A stretch of 64,000 nucleotides of DNA from Nocardioides allogilvus (GTDB lineage: Bacteria > Actinomycetota > Actinomycetes > Propionibacteriales > Nocardioidaceae), in contig NZ_PZYX01000002.1 in the NCBI RefSeq assembly GCF_003047285.1, forward strand, positions 62,001 through 126,000. Direction: 5' to 3'. Made by a program: the position numbers and the translations under genes. This document shows positions 46,116 to 55,015 of the stretch, piece by piece; position 1 is the first letter of the stretch, and the number at the start of each line of letters is the position of its first letter. Below the pieces are notes generated by a model. It was not told the origin of the DNA. It did no database searches and saw only the letters and a program-made list of their open reading frames with translations.

Positions 46116-47069
46116 ATGCGCGCACGCATCGGTGCCCTGCCGCCCGTCAGCAGGACGACAGCGGTGCTGATGCTCGCCGTACCCCTCGTCCTGTGGCTGT
46201 TCCTGGTCTGGGACACCCGTCCCTACTCCCCCGAGGAAATCGCGGCCGATCGAGCGGCCGCCGAGAGCGCCCCCGGCTTCGCCCGGACACTGGCGGAGTG
46301 CGAGGCGTCGGTCTATCCGAGGGACGTGTGGACGGGCAGTGGTTTCACCACCATCTCTCCCTCCACGAGTCATTGTCGGAGAGACGCGCTCGAGGCGCAT
46401 TCGTCCCTCACCCGCGAACCACTGGGCACCGACGACCACCCGGGGACCGTCGTCGTGATCCTGTTGTCGATGCCCGCAGCCATGCTGCTCGTCGGGGTGA
46501 GGTGGCAGCCGGCACCCGGAGCGCGCGCGTTCCTGCGTCGCGCCGGCAAGGTCCTCCTGCTCGGGACAGTCGTCGCCTTCGTGGTGAACTCGACGTGGTG
46601 GTGGGCCCTGGGGTGGGTCGCAGAGCGCCGAGGGGTCCTGCACCTCAGCACCCCCATGCAGTTCATCAGCGGCCACGCCCTGCTGGTCGGGTTGACCGGG
46701 GTGGTCGGCCTCACCGCCGGAGTGCTGCTCCGCGGGCCGGTGCGGGCCGTCTCGACCCTGGCAACGGCAGCGGTGGCCATCGGTGTCGTCGTGCTGCTCG
46801 CGCACCCGATCGAACCGTGGCTGCCGCTGCTCAACATCGAGGCATTCCTGTCCGGCGGCGCGGAGTATGACCAGCCACCCCGCGAGGTCTCGTGTGCCAG
46901 CCTCTACGGCTCGAGCATCCCCGGCTCTGGCTCGCTCACGTGCACCGACCGCCGTGCGAACCACAGCTTCAGGTTCGCGGGGCTCTACTTCTTCGGCCTG
47001 ACCGGGATTCTCGTCGCGGCAGCAGCCTTGGCCAACACCCGTCGGCGCGGCACGCCGCAGCCCGCCTGA
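46116..47069 (+). CDS. Multi-pass membrane protein related to the adjacent ABC-2 permease
   Basis: 317-aa protein with about six hydrophobic segments, starting with a helix at residues 15-32. The stretch after it, WDTRPYSPEEIAADRAAAES followed by ECE, parallels WSTRPFSEADIAEAKQLAAQ and RCE in the permease at 48046, so the two are probably distant paralogues. Two cysteine pairs sit in outward loops. No ATP-binding domain is present. It precedes the ATPase by 41 bases. TAGCGT at 46061-46066 is a plausible -10 with a leader of about 43-50 bases. Role: likely second membrane subunit or accessory of the same transporter (inference). Confidence 0.65.
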   Translation: MRARIGALPPVSRTTAVLMLAVPLVLWLFLVWDTRPYSPEEIAADRAAAESAPGFARTLAECEASVYPRDVWTGSGFTTISPSTSHCRRDALEAHSSLTREPLGTDDHPGTVVVILLSMPAAMLLVGVRWQPAPGARAFLRRAGKVLLLGTVVAFVVNSTWWWALGWVAERRGVLHLSTPMQFISGHALLVGLTGVVGLTAGVLLRGPVRAVSTLATAAVAIGVVVLLAHPIEPWLPLLNIEAFLSGGAEYDQPPREVSCASLYGSSIPGSGSLTCTDRRANHSFRFAGLYFFGLTGILVAAAALANTRRRGTPQPA

Positions 47070-47110
47070 GCCTCTGCCACAGTCACCGCAACACGAACGG
47101 GGGAACCGAC

Positions 47111-48049
47111 ATGAGCGACCTGGTGATCGAGACCAGTGGTCTGCGCAAGGAGTTCACGGGCAGGCGCGGCACCCGCGTCGCGGTGAACGACCTGGACCTC
47201 GCGGTCCCGCGCGGCGGGGTGCACGGCTTCCTCGGGCCCAACGGGTCGGGCAAGACGACGACGATCCGGATGCTGCTCGGACTTGCGCGACCGACGGCCG
47301 GGACGATGAGCCTGTTCGGCACCCCGGTCCCCCAACGGCTGCCCGAGGTGATCGGGCGTGTCGGCGCGGTGGTCGAGTCGCCCAAGTTCTCCCCCACGTT
47401 CTCCGCGCGGCAGAACCTCCGGCTCCTCGCCGGCTCGGTCGGTGTCGAGCGTGGCGTCGTCGACGACGCGCTGGTCCGGGTCGGTCTCGCCGACCGCGCC
47501 GACGACCGTTTCAAGTCCTACTCGCTGGGCATGAAGCAGCGCCTGGCGATCGCGGCGACGCTGCTCAAGTCGCCCGACCTCCTGATCCTGGACGAGCCGA
47601 CCAACGGCCTCGACCCGGCCGGCATCCGAGAGATCCGCGAGCTCATCCGCGGCCTCGGGGAGGCTGGGGTGACCGTGCTGCTGAGCTCGCACATCCTGGC
47701 CGAGGTGCAGCAGGTCTGCACGAGCGCCACCATCATCGGCAACGGCCGGATGCTGGCCTCGGGCCTCGTCGAGGACCTGCTCGGCAGCACGTCCTACCGG
47801 CTCCGCGTGGGTGATCCCGCCGCGGCTGCGACCGCACTGGAGAGGGCCGGGATGACAGTCCGCACGGACGTCGACTCGCTCGACGTCATCACCGACGAAC
47901 CCGCGGACCGGATCACCCGAGTCCTGGCCGACGCCGGGCTCTATCTCTCCGAGCTCACCCCGGTCCGGGCCGACCTGGAGACGATCTTCCTCGAGCTCAC
48001 CGCCGACGACCGGATGGGCGTCACGCCGATGACGGAGGAGGTCCGATGA
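47111..48049 (+). CDS. ABC-2 type transporter ATP-binding protein
   Basis: 312-aa ATPase. Walker A GPNGSGKTTT, Q-loop region, signature YSLGMKQRL, Walker B LLILDEPTNGLDP and the switch His (LLSSHILAEV) are all intact. A C-terminal extension of about 80 residues resembles the DrrA/CcmA-type tail. It powers the permease that overlaps its stop codon (4 bases). The type is common in antibiotic or lipid export and in self-resistance, but the substrate is unknown. Confidence 0.92.
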   Translation: MSDLVIETSGLRKEFTGRRGTRVAVNDLDLAVPRGGVHGFLGPNGSGKTTTIRMLLGLARPTAGTMSLFGTPVPQRLPEVIGRVGAVVESPKFSPTFSARQNLRLLAGSVGVERGVVDDALVRVGLADRADDRFKSYSLGMKQRLAIAATLLKSPDLLILDEPTNGLDPAGIREIRELIRGLGEAGVTVLLSSHILAEVQQVCTSATIIGNGRMLASGLVEDLLGSTSYRLRVGDPAAAATALERAGMTVRTDVDSLDVITDEPADRITRVLADAGLYLSELTPVRADLETIFLELTADDRMGVTPMTEEVR

Positions 48050-49029
48050 TGCGCCTGCTGTCCGTCGAGCTGACCCGGCTGCGCTGGCGCCGGGCCATCG
48101 TCGTCCTGCTGGTCGCGTGCATCGCCGTACCCCTCATCATGCTGGCGGGCTTTGCCTGGAGCACCCGCCCGTTCAGCGAGGCCGACATCGCCGAGGCGAA
48201 GCAGCTGGCTGCCCAGGAGGCACAGCAGCCCTACATCGCGGAGGAGATCGCCCGGTGCGAGCAGGACCCGGAGAACTACACCGGGCCCGGCGCGACTGCG
48301 GCCGACTGCACGGAGGCGTTGACGCCGACCTACCAGAACTACCTGTATCGCCAGGAGTTCACCCTCACCTCGCTGCGCACGGACGTCGGCGCCGCGGCCA
48401 TCATCATCATGACCGGGCTGATGATGCTGGTCGGCACCACGTTCGTCGGCCACGACTGGAACACCGGCTCGATGAGCAACCAGCTGCTGTTCGAACCACG
48501 TCGGCTGCGGGTGTGGTGGGCCAAGGGCCTGGCGGTGATGCTCGTCGGCGCCGTCGTGGGCGCTGCCGTGCTCGCGACCTTCTGGGCCGGAGCATCACTC
48601 GTCGCGGCCAGCCGGGACGTCCGGGTGGAGCCTGGCCTCTGGAGCACCATCGTGGAGACCCAGGCCCGCGGCGTCGTCGCCATCGCCCTCGGCGGCCTGC
48701 TGGGCCTTGCGCTCACCATGTTGTTCCGCAGCACCGTGGCGACGCTGTCGCTGATGTTCGGGATCTCGATCGCGGGGTCACTGCTGATCATGACCGTGCT
48801 CGGCGAGGAGGGCACCCGATGGCTGCTGCCCACCAACTTCCTGGCCTTCGTCCTCGGTGGCTTCACCTACTACGACGGTTCCGCGTGCTCGTTCTCCCCC
48901 GACGGGATGACCAGCGGCGACTGCGAGAGGCACGTGTCCGCGATGGACGGCGGGGTCGTGCTGGCGGTGATCGTGGTGGTCGCCGTGCTCCTCTCGGTGT
49001 GGTCGATGCGACGCCGCGATGTGCCCTGA
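48046..49029 (+). CDS. ABC-2 type transporter permease
   Basis: 327-aa membrane protein with about six helices. The order is one N-terminal helix, a large outward loop of about 90 residues with Cys residues, then five helices (including the ITIM-like IIIMTGLMMLVGTTFVGHDW element typical of ABC-2 permeases). The start overlaps the ATPase stop and has GAGGAGGT just upstream. Forms the export channel with that ATPase. Confidence 0.85.
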   Translation: MMRLLSVELTRLRWRRAIVVLLVACIAVPLIMLAGFAWSTRPFSEADIAEAKQLAAQEAQQPYIAEEIARCEQDPENYTGPGATAADCTEALTPTYQNYLYRQEFTLTSLRTDVGAAAIIIMTGLMMLVGTTFVGHDWNTGSMSNQLLFEPRRLRVWWAKGLAVMLVGAVVGAAVLATFWAGASLVAASRDVRVEPGLWSTIVETQARGVVAIALGGLLGLALTMLFRSTVATLSLMFGISIAGSLLIMTVLGEEGTRWLLPTNFLAFVLGGFTYYDGSACSFSPDGMTSGDCERHVSAMDGGVVLAVIVVVAVLLSVWSMRRRDVP

Positions 49030-49073
49030 GCGAACTCAGACCCACTCGAATTGGGTGCTCCTTACCCCCGGCG

Positions 49074-49079
49074 TAGAGT
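49074..49079 (+). promoter_or_regulatory. -10 element of a leaderless lipA promoter
   Basis: TAGAGT at -13 to -8 of the lipA GTG (49087); no Shine-Dalgarno. lipA thus has its own promoter despite following the ABC genes. Confidence 0.6.
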
Positions 49080-49086
49080 GACGAAC

Positions 49087-50031
49087 GTGACTGCTCCGGT
49101 ACCCGAAGGCCGCAAGCTCCTCCGCCTGGAGATCCGCAACTCCGAGACGCCGATCGAGCGCAAGCCGGAGTGGATCAAGACCCGAGCGAAGATGGGGCCG
49201 GAATACACCGCCCTGCACAGCCTGGTGAAGTCCGAGGGCCTGCACACGGTCTGCCAGTCGGCCGGCTGCCCCAACATCTTCGAGTGCTGGGAGGACAAGG
49301 AAGCCACCTTCCTCATCGGTGGCGACCAGTGCACTCGGCGCTGCGACTTCTGCCAGATCGACACCGGCAAGCCGCAGCCGCTGGACCGCGACGAGCCGCG
49401 CCGCGTGGCGGAGTCCGTGCAGAAGATGGAGCTCAAGTACGCCACCATCACCGGCGTCGCCCGCGACGACCTGCCCGACGGTGGTGCCTGGCTGTACGCC
49501 GAGACGGTCCGCGCGATCCACGAGCTCAACCCCGGCACCGGCGTCGAGAACCTGATCCCCGACTTCAACGGCGAGCCCCACCTGCTGCGCGAGGTCTTCG
49601 AGTCGCGCCCCGAGGTGCTGGCCCACAACGTCGAGACCGTGCCACGGATCTTCAAGCGGATCCGCCCGGCCTTCCGCTACGAGCGCTCCCTCGACGTGAT
49701 CACCCAGGCCCGCGACTTCGGCCTGGTCACCAAGTCCAACCTCATCCTCGGCATGGGCGAGACCCGTGAGGAGGTCAGCCAGGCGCTGCGCGACCTGCAC
49801 GACGCCGGCTGCGAGCTGATCACCATCACCCAATACCTCCGCCCCTCGCTGCGTCATCACCCGGTGGAGCGCTGGGTGAAGCCCGAGGAGTTCGTGGAGC
49901 TCAAGGACGAGGCCGACCAGATCGGTTTCTCCGGCGCGCTGTCCGGACCGCTGGTCCGTTCGTCCTACCGGGCCGGTCGGTTGTACCGTCAGGCCATGGA
50001 CGCGCGCGACTCCGTCACCGCGGCCGTCTGA
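49087..50031 (+). CDS. lipA: Lipoyl synthase
   Basis: 314-aa radical SAM enzyme that inserts two sulfurs into protein-bound octanoyl groups. The auxiliary cluster cysteines are C56, C61 and C67 ([12 protein letters not shown]) and the radical SAM cluster C82, C86, C89 (CTRRCDFC); the C-terminal RSSYRAG carries the serine ligand. The GTG at 49087 fits the family N-terminus and a leaderless promoter. Completes the lipoate pathway with lipB. Confidence 0.96.
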   Translation: MTAPVPEGRKLLRLEIRNSETPIERKPEWIKTRAKMGPEYTALHSLVKSEGLHTVCQSAGCPNIFECWEDKEATFLIGGDQCTRRCDFCQIDTGKPQPLDRDEPRRVAESVQKMELKYATITGVARDDLPDGGAWLYAETVRAIHELNPGTGVENLIPDFNGEPHLLREVFESRPEVLAHNVETVPRIFKRIRPAFRYERSLDVITQARDFGLVTKSNLILGMGETREEVSQALRDLHDAGCELITITQYLRPSLRHHPVERWVKPEEFVELKDEADQIGFSGALSGPLVRSSYRAGRLYRQAMDARDSVTAAV

Positions 50032-50060
50032 TCCGTCTCGTCGTCCAGTAAAGGCACCGC

Positions 50061-50765
50061 ATGTCGACCCCCGCCACCCCGCCCACCAAGCGGAGCCAGC
50101 AGCTCATCCAGACCTACCGGATGGCGAAGAACACCGACCGCCGCATCGGGCTCTACACCTTCGGCGCGTTCGTGCTCGGCGCCCTGGTCGGGTTCGCCGT
50201 CATCTACCTGCTGCCCGGCGACGGCCTGCTGTCGCTGATCCTCTCGATCGTCGGCGCGCTGCTGTTCGGCCTGCTGGCCGCCATCATCATCTTCGGCCGT
50301 CGTGCCCAGGCCGCCGCGTTCAAGCAGATGGAGGGCCGGCCCGGTGCGGCCGCCTCCGCGCTGCAGATGCTGCGTCGCGGCTGGAAGACCGACCCGGTCG
50401 TCGGCTTCAACAAGCAGCAGGACATCGTCCACCGGGTCGTCGGCCCGCCCGGCATCGTGCTGGTCGGCGAGGGCAACCCGGCTCGCCTCAAGACGCTGCT
50501 GGCCACCGAGCGTCGCAAGCACGAGCGCGTGCTTCCCGAGACCCCGATCCACGAGGTCGTCTGCGGCAACGGCGAGGGCGAGGTGCCGCTGCCCAAGCTG
50601 GTGCGCCACGTCTCCAAGCTCGGCCGCAACGTGAAGCCCGCCGAGATCACCGACATCCTGGCTCGCCTCCGGGCGATCGATGCGGTGCGCGGCACCGTCC
50701 CGATGCCCAAGGGCCCGATGCCCACCAGCATGAAGGGCATGCGCGGTCAGCAGCGCGGCCGCTGA
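50061..50765 (+). CDS. DUF4191 family membrane protein
   Basis: 234-aa protein of the actinobacterial DUF4191 family, recognised from its two adjacent helices (about residues 33-52 and 58-80), the GRRAQAAAFKQMEGRPGAA stretch and its position directly after lipA. No function is established. The C-terminal half is soluble, probably cytoplasmic, and ends in a Met/Pro/Lys/Gly-rich tail (MPKGPMPTSMKGM). Thirty bases after lipA, same strand, so probably co-transcribed. Confidence 0.88.
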   Translation: MSTPATPPTKRSQQLIQTYRMAKNTDRRIGLYTFGAFVLGALVGFAVIYLLPGDGLLSLILSIVGALLFGLLAAIIIFGRRAQAAAFKQMEGRPGAAASALQMLRRGWKTDPVVGFNKQQDIVHRVVGPPGIVLVGEGNPARLKTLLATERRKHERVLPETPIHEVVCGNGEGEVPLPKLVRHVSKLGRNVKPAEITDILARLRAIDAVRGTVPMPKGPMPTSMKGMRGQQRGR

Positions 50766-50784
50766 CCGACGCACCCCCTCACGC

Positions 50785-51213
50785 TCAGCAGGTGTAGGCC
50801 GCCGCTGCCCCGATCCAGGTGTCGAGCATCTGGAACGGCACCGTGGAGCCGGCTCCGAAGTACTCCAGCCCCTTGCCGTCGGCGCCGTTGTTGCTCGGGA
50901 TCCTCTCCTCGCCCTTCGGGTCGCCGATCGTCATCTTGCCGAAGAGCTTGAGACCCACCGGCAGGTCGGCCGCGCGCAACGCGGCGTAGCCGGCCTCGGC
51001 CGCCTCGGGACAGGCCGCCTCGAAGCCGGCGATGTCCGGGTCAGCCGCGGCGTCCTGCGCGGACAGCACGAACCAGTTGTCGGACACAGGCCCGTTGAGC
51101 GAATACATCGGGACGAAGCAGTGGTGCGCCGACGCACTGCCCGCACCGAGCGCGATCGCAGCGGTGGTGCCGACGGCGATCATGGCGGCGCGACGGATGC
51201 TGGTCATGTTCAT
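50785..51213 (-). CDS. Small secreted protein with N-terminal HHC after signal cleavage
   Basis: 142-aa secreted protein, no family recognised. A clear signal peptide (residues 1-29, MTSIRRAAMIAVGTTAAIAL then GSASA) would be cut before H30, giving a mature N-terminus His-His-Cys. Other cysteines are C68 and the C-terminal C142. The mature region has no membrane helix. The ATG at 51213 has GAGGGG 7 bases upstream; 51207 is an alternative. It is convergent with the DUF4191 gene (19 bases). Confidence 0.7.
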   Translation of the reverse strand: MNMTSIRRAAMIAVGTTAAIALGAGSASAHHCFVPMYSLNGPVSDNWFVLSAQDAAADPDIAGFEAACPEAAEAGYAALRAADLPVGLKLFGKMTIGDPKGEERIPSNNGADGKGLEYFGAGSTVPFQMLDTWIGAAAAYTC

Positions 51214-51310
51214 GTGGTTTCCCCTCGTCACGGGCTCCCGTGTGGAGACCGGCCAACGAGTTCACCAGCGATGTCGCCGGCGAGCATCGCCAGCATTGGG
51301 GACTTTGCGC

Positions 51311-51694
51311 TCAGCCCCGCAGGTCGGCCAGTCGCACGGTCTTCGACCTCGCGGCCATGTCGTGCAGCCCCCGCCCGTCCGGTCGAAAGACCAGCGGCGG
51401 GATGACCAGGGCGATCAGCACGCTGCGCACCAGCGCCGGGATCAGCTCCAGCGGTCGGTTCGTGGCGTCGTTACGGACGACGCGCAGCCGGGTCACCAGC
51501 TTGCCGAACGACCCGCCCAGCAGGGCTGTGAAGAACGCCGACTCGACGACGAAGATCCCCGTGGCATAGAAGCCGGCGAAGCGGTCCTCGCTCCACCCGG
51601 CCGGGCCGAGCACGAGCATCACGACGAGCGTGCACGCGGCCCAGTCGACGAGCAGTGCCCCGAACCGGTGTGCCCATGAGGCGGTGTCGATCAC
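51311..51694 (-). CDS. RDD family membrane protein
   Basis: 127-aa protein with the RDD domain: HRFGALLVDW at the N-terminus (R and D), helices at about 12-30 and 45-65, LGGSFGKLVTRLRVVR and the closing GLHDMAARSKTV. RDD proteins are small membrane proteins of uncertain transport function. An RDD gene between lipA/DUF4191 and glnA is conserved in actinobacteria. Confidence 0.88.
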   Translation of the reverse strand: MIDTASWAHRFGALLVDWAACTLVVMLVLGPAGWSEDRFAGFYATGIFVVESAFFTALLGGSFGKLVTRLRVVRNDATNRPLELIPALVRSVLIALVIPPLVFRPDGRGLHDMAARSKTVRLADLRG

Positions 51695-51703
51695 CCGGCA
51701 ACT

Positions 51704-52471
51704 CTAGGAGACGGGCTTGGCCCGCCGGGGCACGGCCACCTCGACGGGACTTCCCCACTCGCTGAAGCCGATCTGCGCGGACGCCTCCGGCTCGTCCGGC
51801 ACCTCGTAGGCCAGCCGGACCGGGAGCGAGTCGTCATCGACGTACAGGTCCATGGTGACGCTCTCGGGGAGGTCCATCGCGCGATACATCGAGCTCTCGC
51901 CGAGCCCGTCGAACCATTCCTGGCTGTCGACCGTGAGCGTGTAGTGGTCGGTCTCCTGTCCGTCGACCTCCTCGGTTCCCTCGTCGCTCACGGCGGAGAC
52001 GGCCGACTCGAGTGCGGCCAGGTCGCCGGGCACGTCAATGGCCAGCAGCGTCGGGACGGGACCGGCGTCGAAGCCGCTCTCGGGATCGGTGAGCCGCGGG
52101 TCGTCGACCTCGAGGAAGGTCCATTGGTGGCCCACGAGCTCGCCACCGAGGTAGACCCGGCTGCCGACGCGACGTACGTCCAGCTGCTGCGCCGGGTCGC
52201 CACCCGTGAGCGCGCGGAACGCGCGCTCGTCGCCGGCCCAGCTCGTGTCGACGGTGATGTCCTCGGGCGACTGCTTGGTCCCGAGCGTCAGCCGCACCGA
52301 GTCCTGGCTCTCCACCGCGTCGGTCATCTCGGCGACGACGTCCGCGTTGTCGTACGCCGCTGTGCCGTCGTCGGAGGTCCCTCCCCCGCTGCAGGCGGCG
52401 GTCGTGAGGGCGAAGGACGTCGCAAGGGCGGCGGTGAGCAACCGACGCCCCGGGAGGGCTGTGCAAGACAT
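51704..52471 (-). CDS. Secreted lipoprotein of LppX/LprG-like type
   Basis: 255-aa lipoprotein. The signal peptide ends in a lipobox ending at C27 (LTTAACSGGG), so the mature protein would be lipid-anchored outside the membrane. The body is beta-rich and acidic, with repeated long strands as in LppX/LprG-like folds that carry lipids, but the similarity is only in outline. The ATG at 52471 is chosen because it places the signal peptide at the N-terminus. It is 9 bases from the RDD gene and transcribed toward it, and diverges from glnN. Confidence 0.78.
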   Translation of the reverse strand: MSCTALPGRRLLTAALATSFALTTAACSGGGTSDDGTAAYDNADVVAEMTDAVESQDSVRLTLGTKQSPEDITVDTSWAGDERAFRALTGGDPAQQLDVRRVGSRVYLGGELVGHQWTFLEVDDPRLTDPESGFDAGPVPTLLAIDVPGDLAALESAVSAVSDEGTEEVDGQETDHYTLTVDSQEWFDGLGESSMYRAMDLPESVTMDLYVDDDSLPVRLAYEVPDEPEASAQIGFSEWGSPVEVAVPRRAKPVS

Positions 52472-52525
52472 GACGGGAACCGTATCCCGGCCGTGGGCAG
52501 GCCTCGAGCCGCAGATGTCCGGATC

Positions 52526-52563
52526 GTTAACACGGCTGTAACAACCGGGCACCTGCTTGAAAC
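52526..52563. promoter_or_regulatory. Possible GlnR-type binding region upstream of glnN
   Basis: GTTAAC (52526-52531), then 6 bases, then GTAAC (52538-52542), and TGAAAC at 52558-52563. The spacing and half-sites loosely resemble GlnR boxes (GTnAC-n6-GAAAC), which would fit nitrogen control of a glutamine synthetase. Only a partial match. Confidence 0.3.
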
Positions 52564-52627
52564 GACAGCCACCTAGCGTGCAGGAAACGATCGGGGCGAC
52601 ACCGGGTCGCCGATGCTAGGAGCAAGA

Positions 52628-54805
52628 ATGACTGCGAACATCCACCGTTTGGCTGCCATCAAGGACGTCCAGGCCTACGAAGCCCCCGCAACCTTCTTCG
52701 ACATCGCCGAGGAGACCGGTTCGGTCTTCGGCGAGAACGTCTTCAGCCTCTCCGTGATGAAGAAGCGTCTTCCCAAGTCCGTCTTCAAGTCCGTCGCCGC
52801 GACCATCCAGAAGGGCGACGCCCTCGACCCGGCCGTGGCCGACGTCGTCGCCTCCGCCATGAAGGACTGGGCGATGGAGAAGGGCGTGACCCACTACGCC
52901 CACGTCTTCTACCCGCTGACCGGCCTCACCGCCGAGAAGCACGACTCCTTCATGGAGCCGGTCGGCGACGGCACCGCGATCTGGGAGTTCCAGGGCAAGA
53001 CCCTGATCCAGGGCGAGCCGGACGCGTCGTCGTTCCCCAACGGTGGCATCCGCGCCACGTTCGAGGCCCGCGGCTACACCGGCTGGGACGTCCAGTCCCC
53101 CGCCTACATCCTCGAGAACCCCAACGGCAACACCCTGTGCATCCCCACGATCTTCGTGTCGATGACCGGTGAGGCGCTGGACCACAAGACCCCGCTGCTC
53201 CGCTCGCAGAAGGCGATGGCCGACCAGGCCACCCGTGTCCTGGAGCTCTTCGGCCACAAGGACGTCGACAACGTCGTGTCCTTCTGCGGTCCCGAGCAGG
53301 AGTACTTCCTGGTCGACTCCTCCTTCGTCAACCTGCGCCCCGACCTGCTCAACGCCGGCCGCACGCTGTTCGGCGCCAAGCCGCCGAAGGGCCAGGAGTT
53401 CGACGACCACTACTTCGGCGCCATCCCGGACCGCGTCCTGGCGTTCATGCACGACACCGAGCGCGCGCTGTTCAAGCTCGGCATCCCGGCCAAGACCCGC
53501 CACAACGAGGTCGCCCCCGGCCAGTTCGAGATCGCTCCGGTCTTCGAGCGCTCCAACATCGCCTCCGACCACCAGCAGATGCTGATGTCGATCTTCCGCT
53601 CGGTCGCCAAGCAGCACGGCATGGAGTGCCTCTTCCACGAGAAGCCGTTCGCCGGCGTCAACGGCTCGGGCAAGCACGTCAACTTCTCCTTCGGCAACAA
53701 CACCCAGGGCAACCTGCTGCTCCCCGGTGAGAACCCGCACGACAACGCGCAGTTCCTGGTCTTCTGCGCGGCCATCATCCGCGCGGTCCACCTGCACGGC
53801 GGCCTGCTGCGCCTGTCGGTCGCGTCGGCCGGCAACGACCACCGCCTGGGTGCCAACGAGGCCCCGCCGGCGATCATCTCGATCTTCCTCGGCGACCAGC
53901 TCGCCGACGTGTTCGACCAGATCGCCAAGGGTGGCGCGACGTCGTCGAAGCAGAAGGGCATCCTCAACGTCGGCGTGGACACGCTGCCCGACCTGACCAA
54001 GGACGCCGGCGACCGCAACCGCACCTCGCCGTTCGCCTTCACCGGCAACCGGTTCGAGTTCCGCGCCGCGGGCTCCAACCAGACCGTCGCCGCCCCGATG
54101 GTCATCATCAACACGATCATGGCCGAGGCGCTGGAGTTCTGCGCCAACGAGCTCGAGGCCGCGGTCACCGACGGCACCGACTTCAACGCCGCCGTCCAGC
54201 ACCTGCTCGCCAAGATCGTCGAGAACCACGGCGCGGTCATCTTCAACGGCAACGGCTACTCCGAGGAGTGGCACGCCGAGGCCGAGACGCGTGGCCTGAA
54301 GAACCTGCGTACCACGGTCGACTCGCTGCCCGAATACCTCATCCCCGAGTCGCGTGAGCTGTTCTCCAAGTACGGCGTCTTCAACGAGGCCGAGCTGGAG
54401 TCCCGCTTCGAGGTCGGTGTCGAGCAGTACGTCATGACGCTGGTCGTCGAGGCCAACCTCACCGCCGAGATCGCGCAGACCACGATCCTGCCGGCCGCGA
54501 TCCGCTTCCAGACCGAGCTCGCGCAGAACGTCAGCGCCCTCAAGGCCGCCGGTGTCGAGGCCGACAACGCCGACCTGCTCGCCGTCTCCGCCCTGGTCGC
54601 CGACCTGCGCGCCGGCCTGGCCGGGCTCAAGGTCGCCGTCGCCGGCGCCCACGAGCACGCGGGGATCGCCGAGGCGACCTACCTGCGTGACTCGGTCATC
54701 CCGGCCATGGCTGCCGTCCGGGCCGCGGCCGACGCCCTCGAGGACGTCGTCGCCGACGACCTGTGGGCGCTGCCGACCTACCAGGAGATGCTCTACATCC
54801 TCTGA
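52628..54805 (+). CDS. glnN: Glutamine synthetase type III (GlnN)
   Basis: 725-aa GSIII, much longer than GSI (~470 aa). An N-terminal GSIII-specific domain ([25 protein letters not shown]) precedes the catalytic core with [39 protein letters not shown] and [22 protein letters not shown]-terminal helical region ends the protein. It makes glutamine from glutamate, ammonia and ATP. GSIII enzymes lack the adenylylation tyrosine loop of GSI. The ATG at 52628 has AGGAG at proper spacing. A strong terminator follows, so it is a single-gene unit. Confidence 0.93.
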   Translation: MTANIHRLAAIKDVQAYEAPATFFDIAEETGSVFGENVFSLSVMKKRLPKSVFKSVAATIQKGDALDPAVADVVASAMKDWAMEKGVTHYAHVFYPLTGLTAEKHDSFMEPVGDGTAIWEFQGKTLIQGEPDASSFPNGGIRATFEARGYTGWDVQSPAYILENPNGNTLCIPTIFVSMTGEALDHKTPLLRSQKAMADQATRVLELFGHKDVDNVVSFCGPEQEYFLVDSSFVNLRPDLLNAGRTLFGAKPPKGQEFDDHYFGAIPDRVLAFMHDTERALFKLGIPAKTRHNEVAPGQFEIAPVFERSNIASDHQQMLMSIFRSVAKQHGMECLFHEKPFAGVNGSGKHVNFSFGNNTQGNLLLPGENPHDNAQFLVFCAAIIRAVHLHGGLLRLSVASAGNDHRLGANEAPPAIISIFLGDQLADVFDQIAKGGATSSKQKGILNVGVDTLPDLTKDAGDRNRTSPFAFTGNRFEFRAAGSNQTVAAPMVIINTIMAEALEFCANELEAAVTDGTDFNAAVQHLLAKIVENHGAVIFNGNGYSEEWHAEAETRGLKNLRTTVDSLPEYLIPESRELFSKYGVFNEAELESRFEVGVEQYVMTLVVEANLTAEIAQTTILPAAIRFQTELAQNVSALKAAGVEADNADLLAVSALVADLRAGLAGLKVAVAGAHEHAGIAEATYLRDSVIPAMAAVRAAADALEDVVADDLWALPTYQEMLYIL

Positions 54806-54818
54806 TCAACCGAGCACC

Positions 54819-54862
54819 GACGAGGGCCGACGCACCACGCGAGTGGTGTGTCGGCCTTCGTC
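54819..54862 (+). terminator. Hairpin terminator after glnN
   Basis: 20-base arms (54819-54838 and 54843-54862), 18 paired by Watson-Crick and the others G-U, loop GCGA. It lies 14 bases past the stop and separates glnN from glnA. Confidence 0.8.
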
Positions 54863-55015
54863 GTTCGCGGGTCATCTCGGCACTCGGGAACCCCGCCGGT
54901 GTGACGCGGAGCACCAACCCCACTGTTGTAAGTTGCCTGAGGCACGAGCGCAGCGTCGCGTCACCGTGCGCCCCACTCGATCCCAAGCCGCCCGGTGGCG
55001 TGCCAAGGAGGACGA

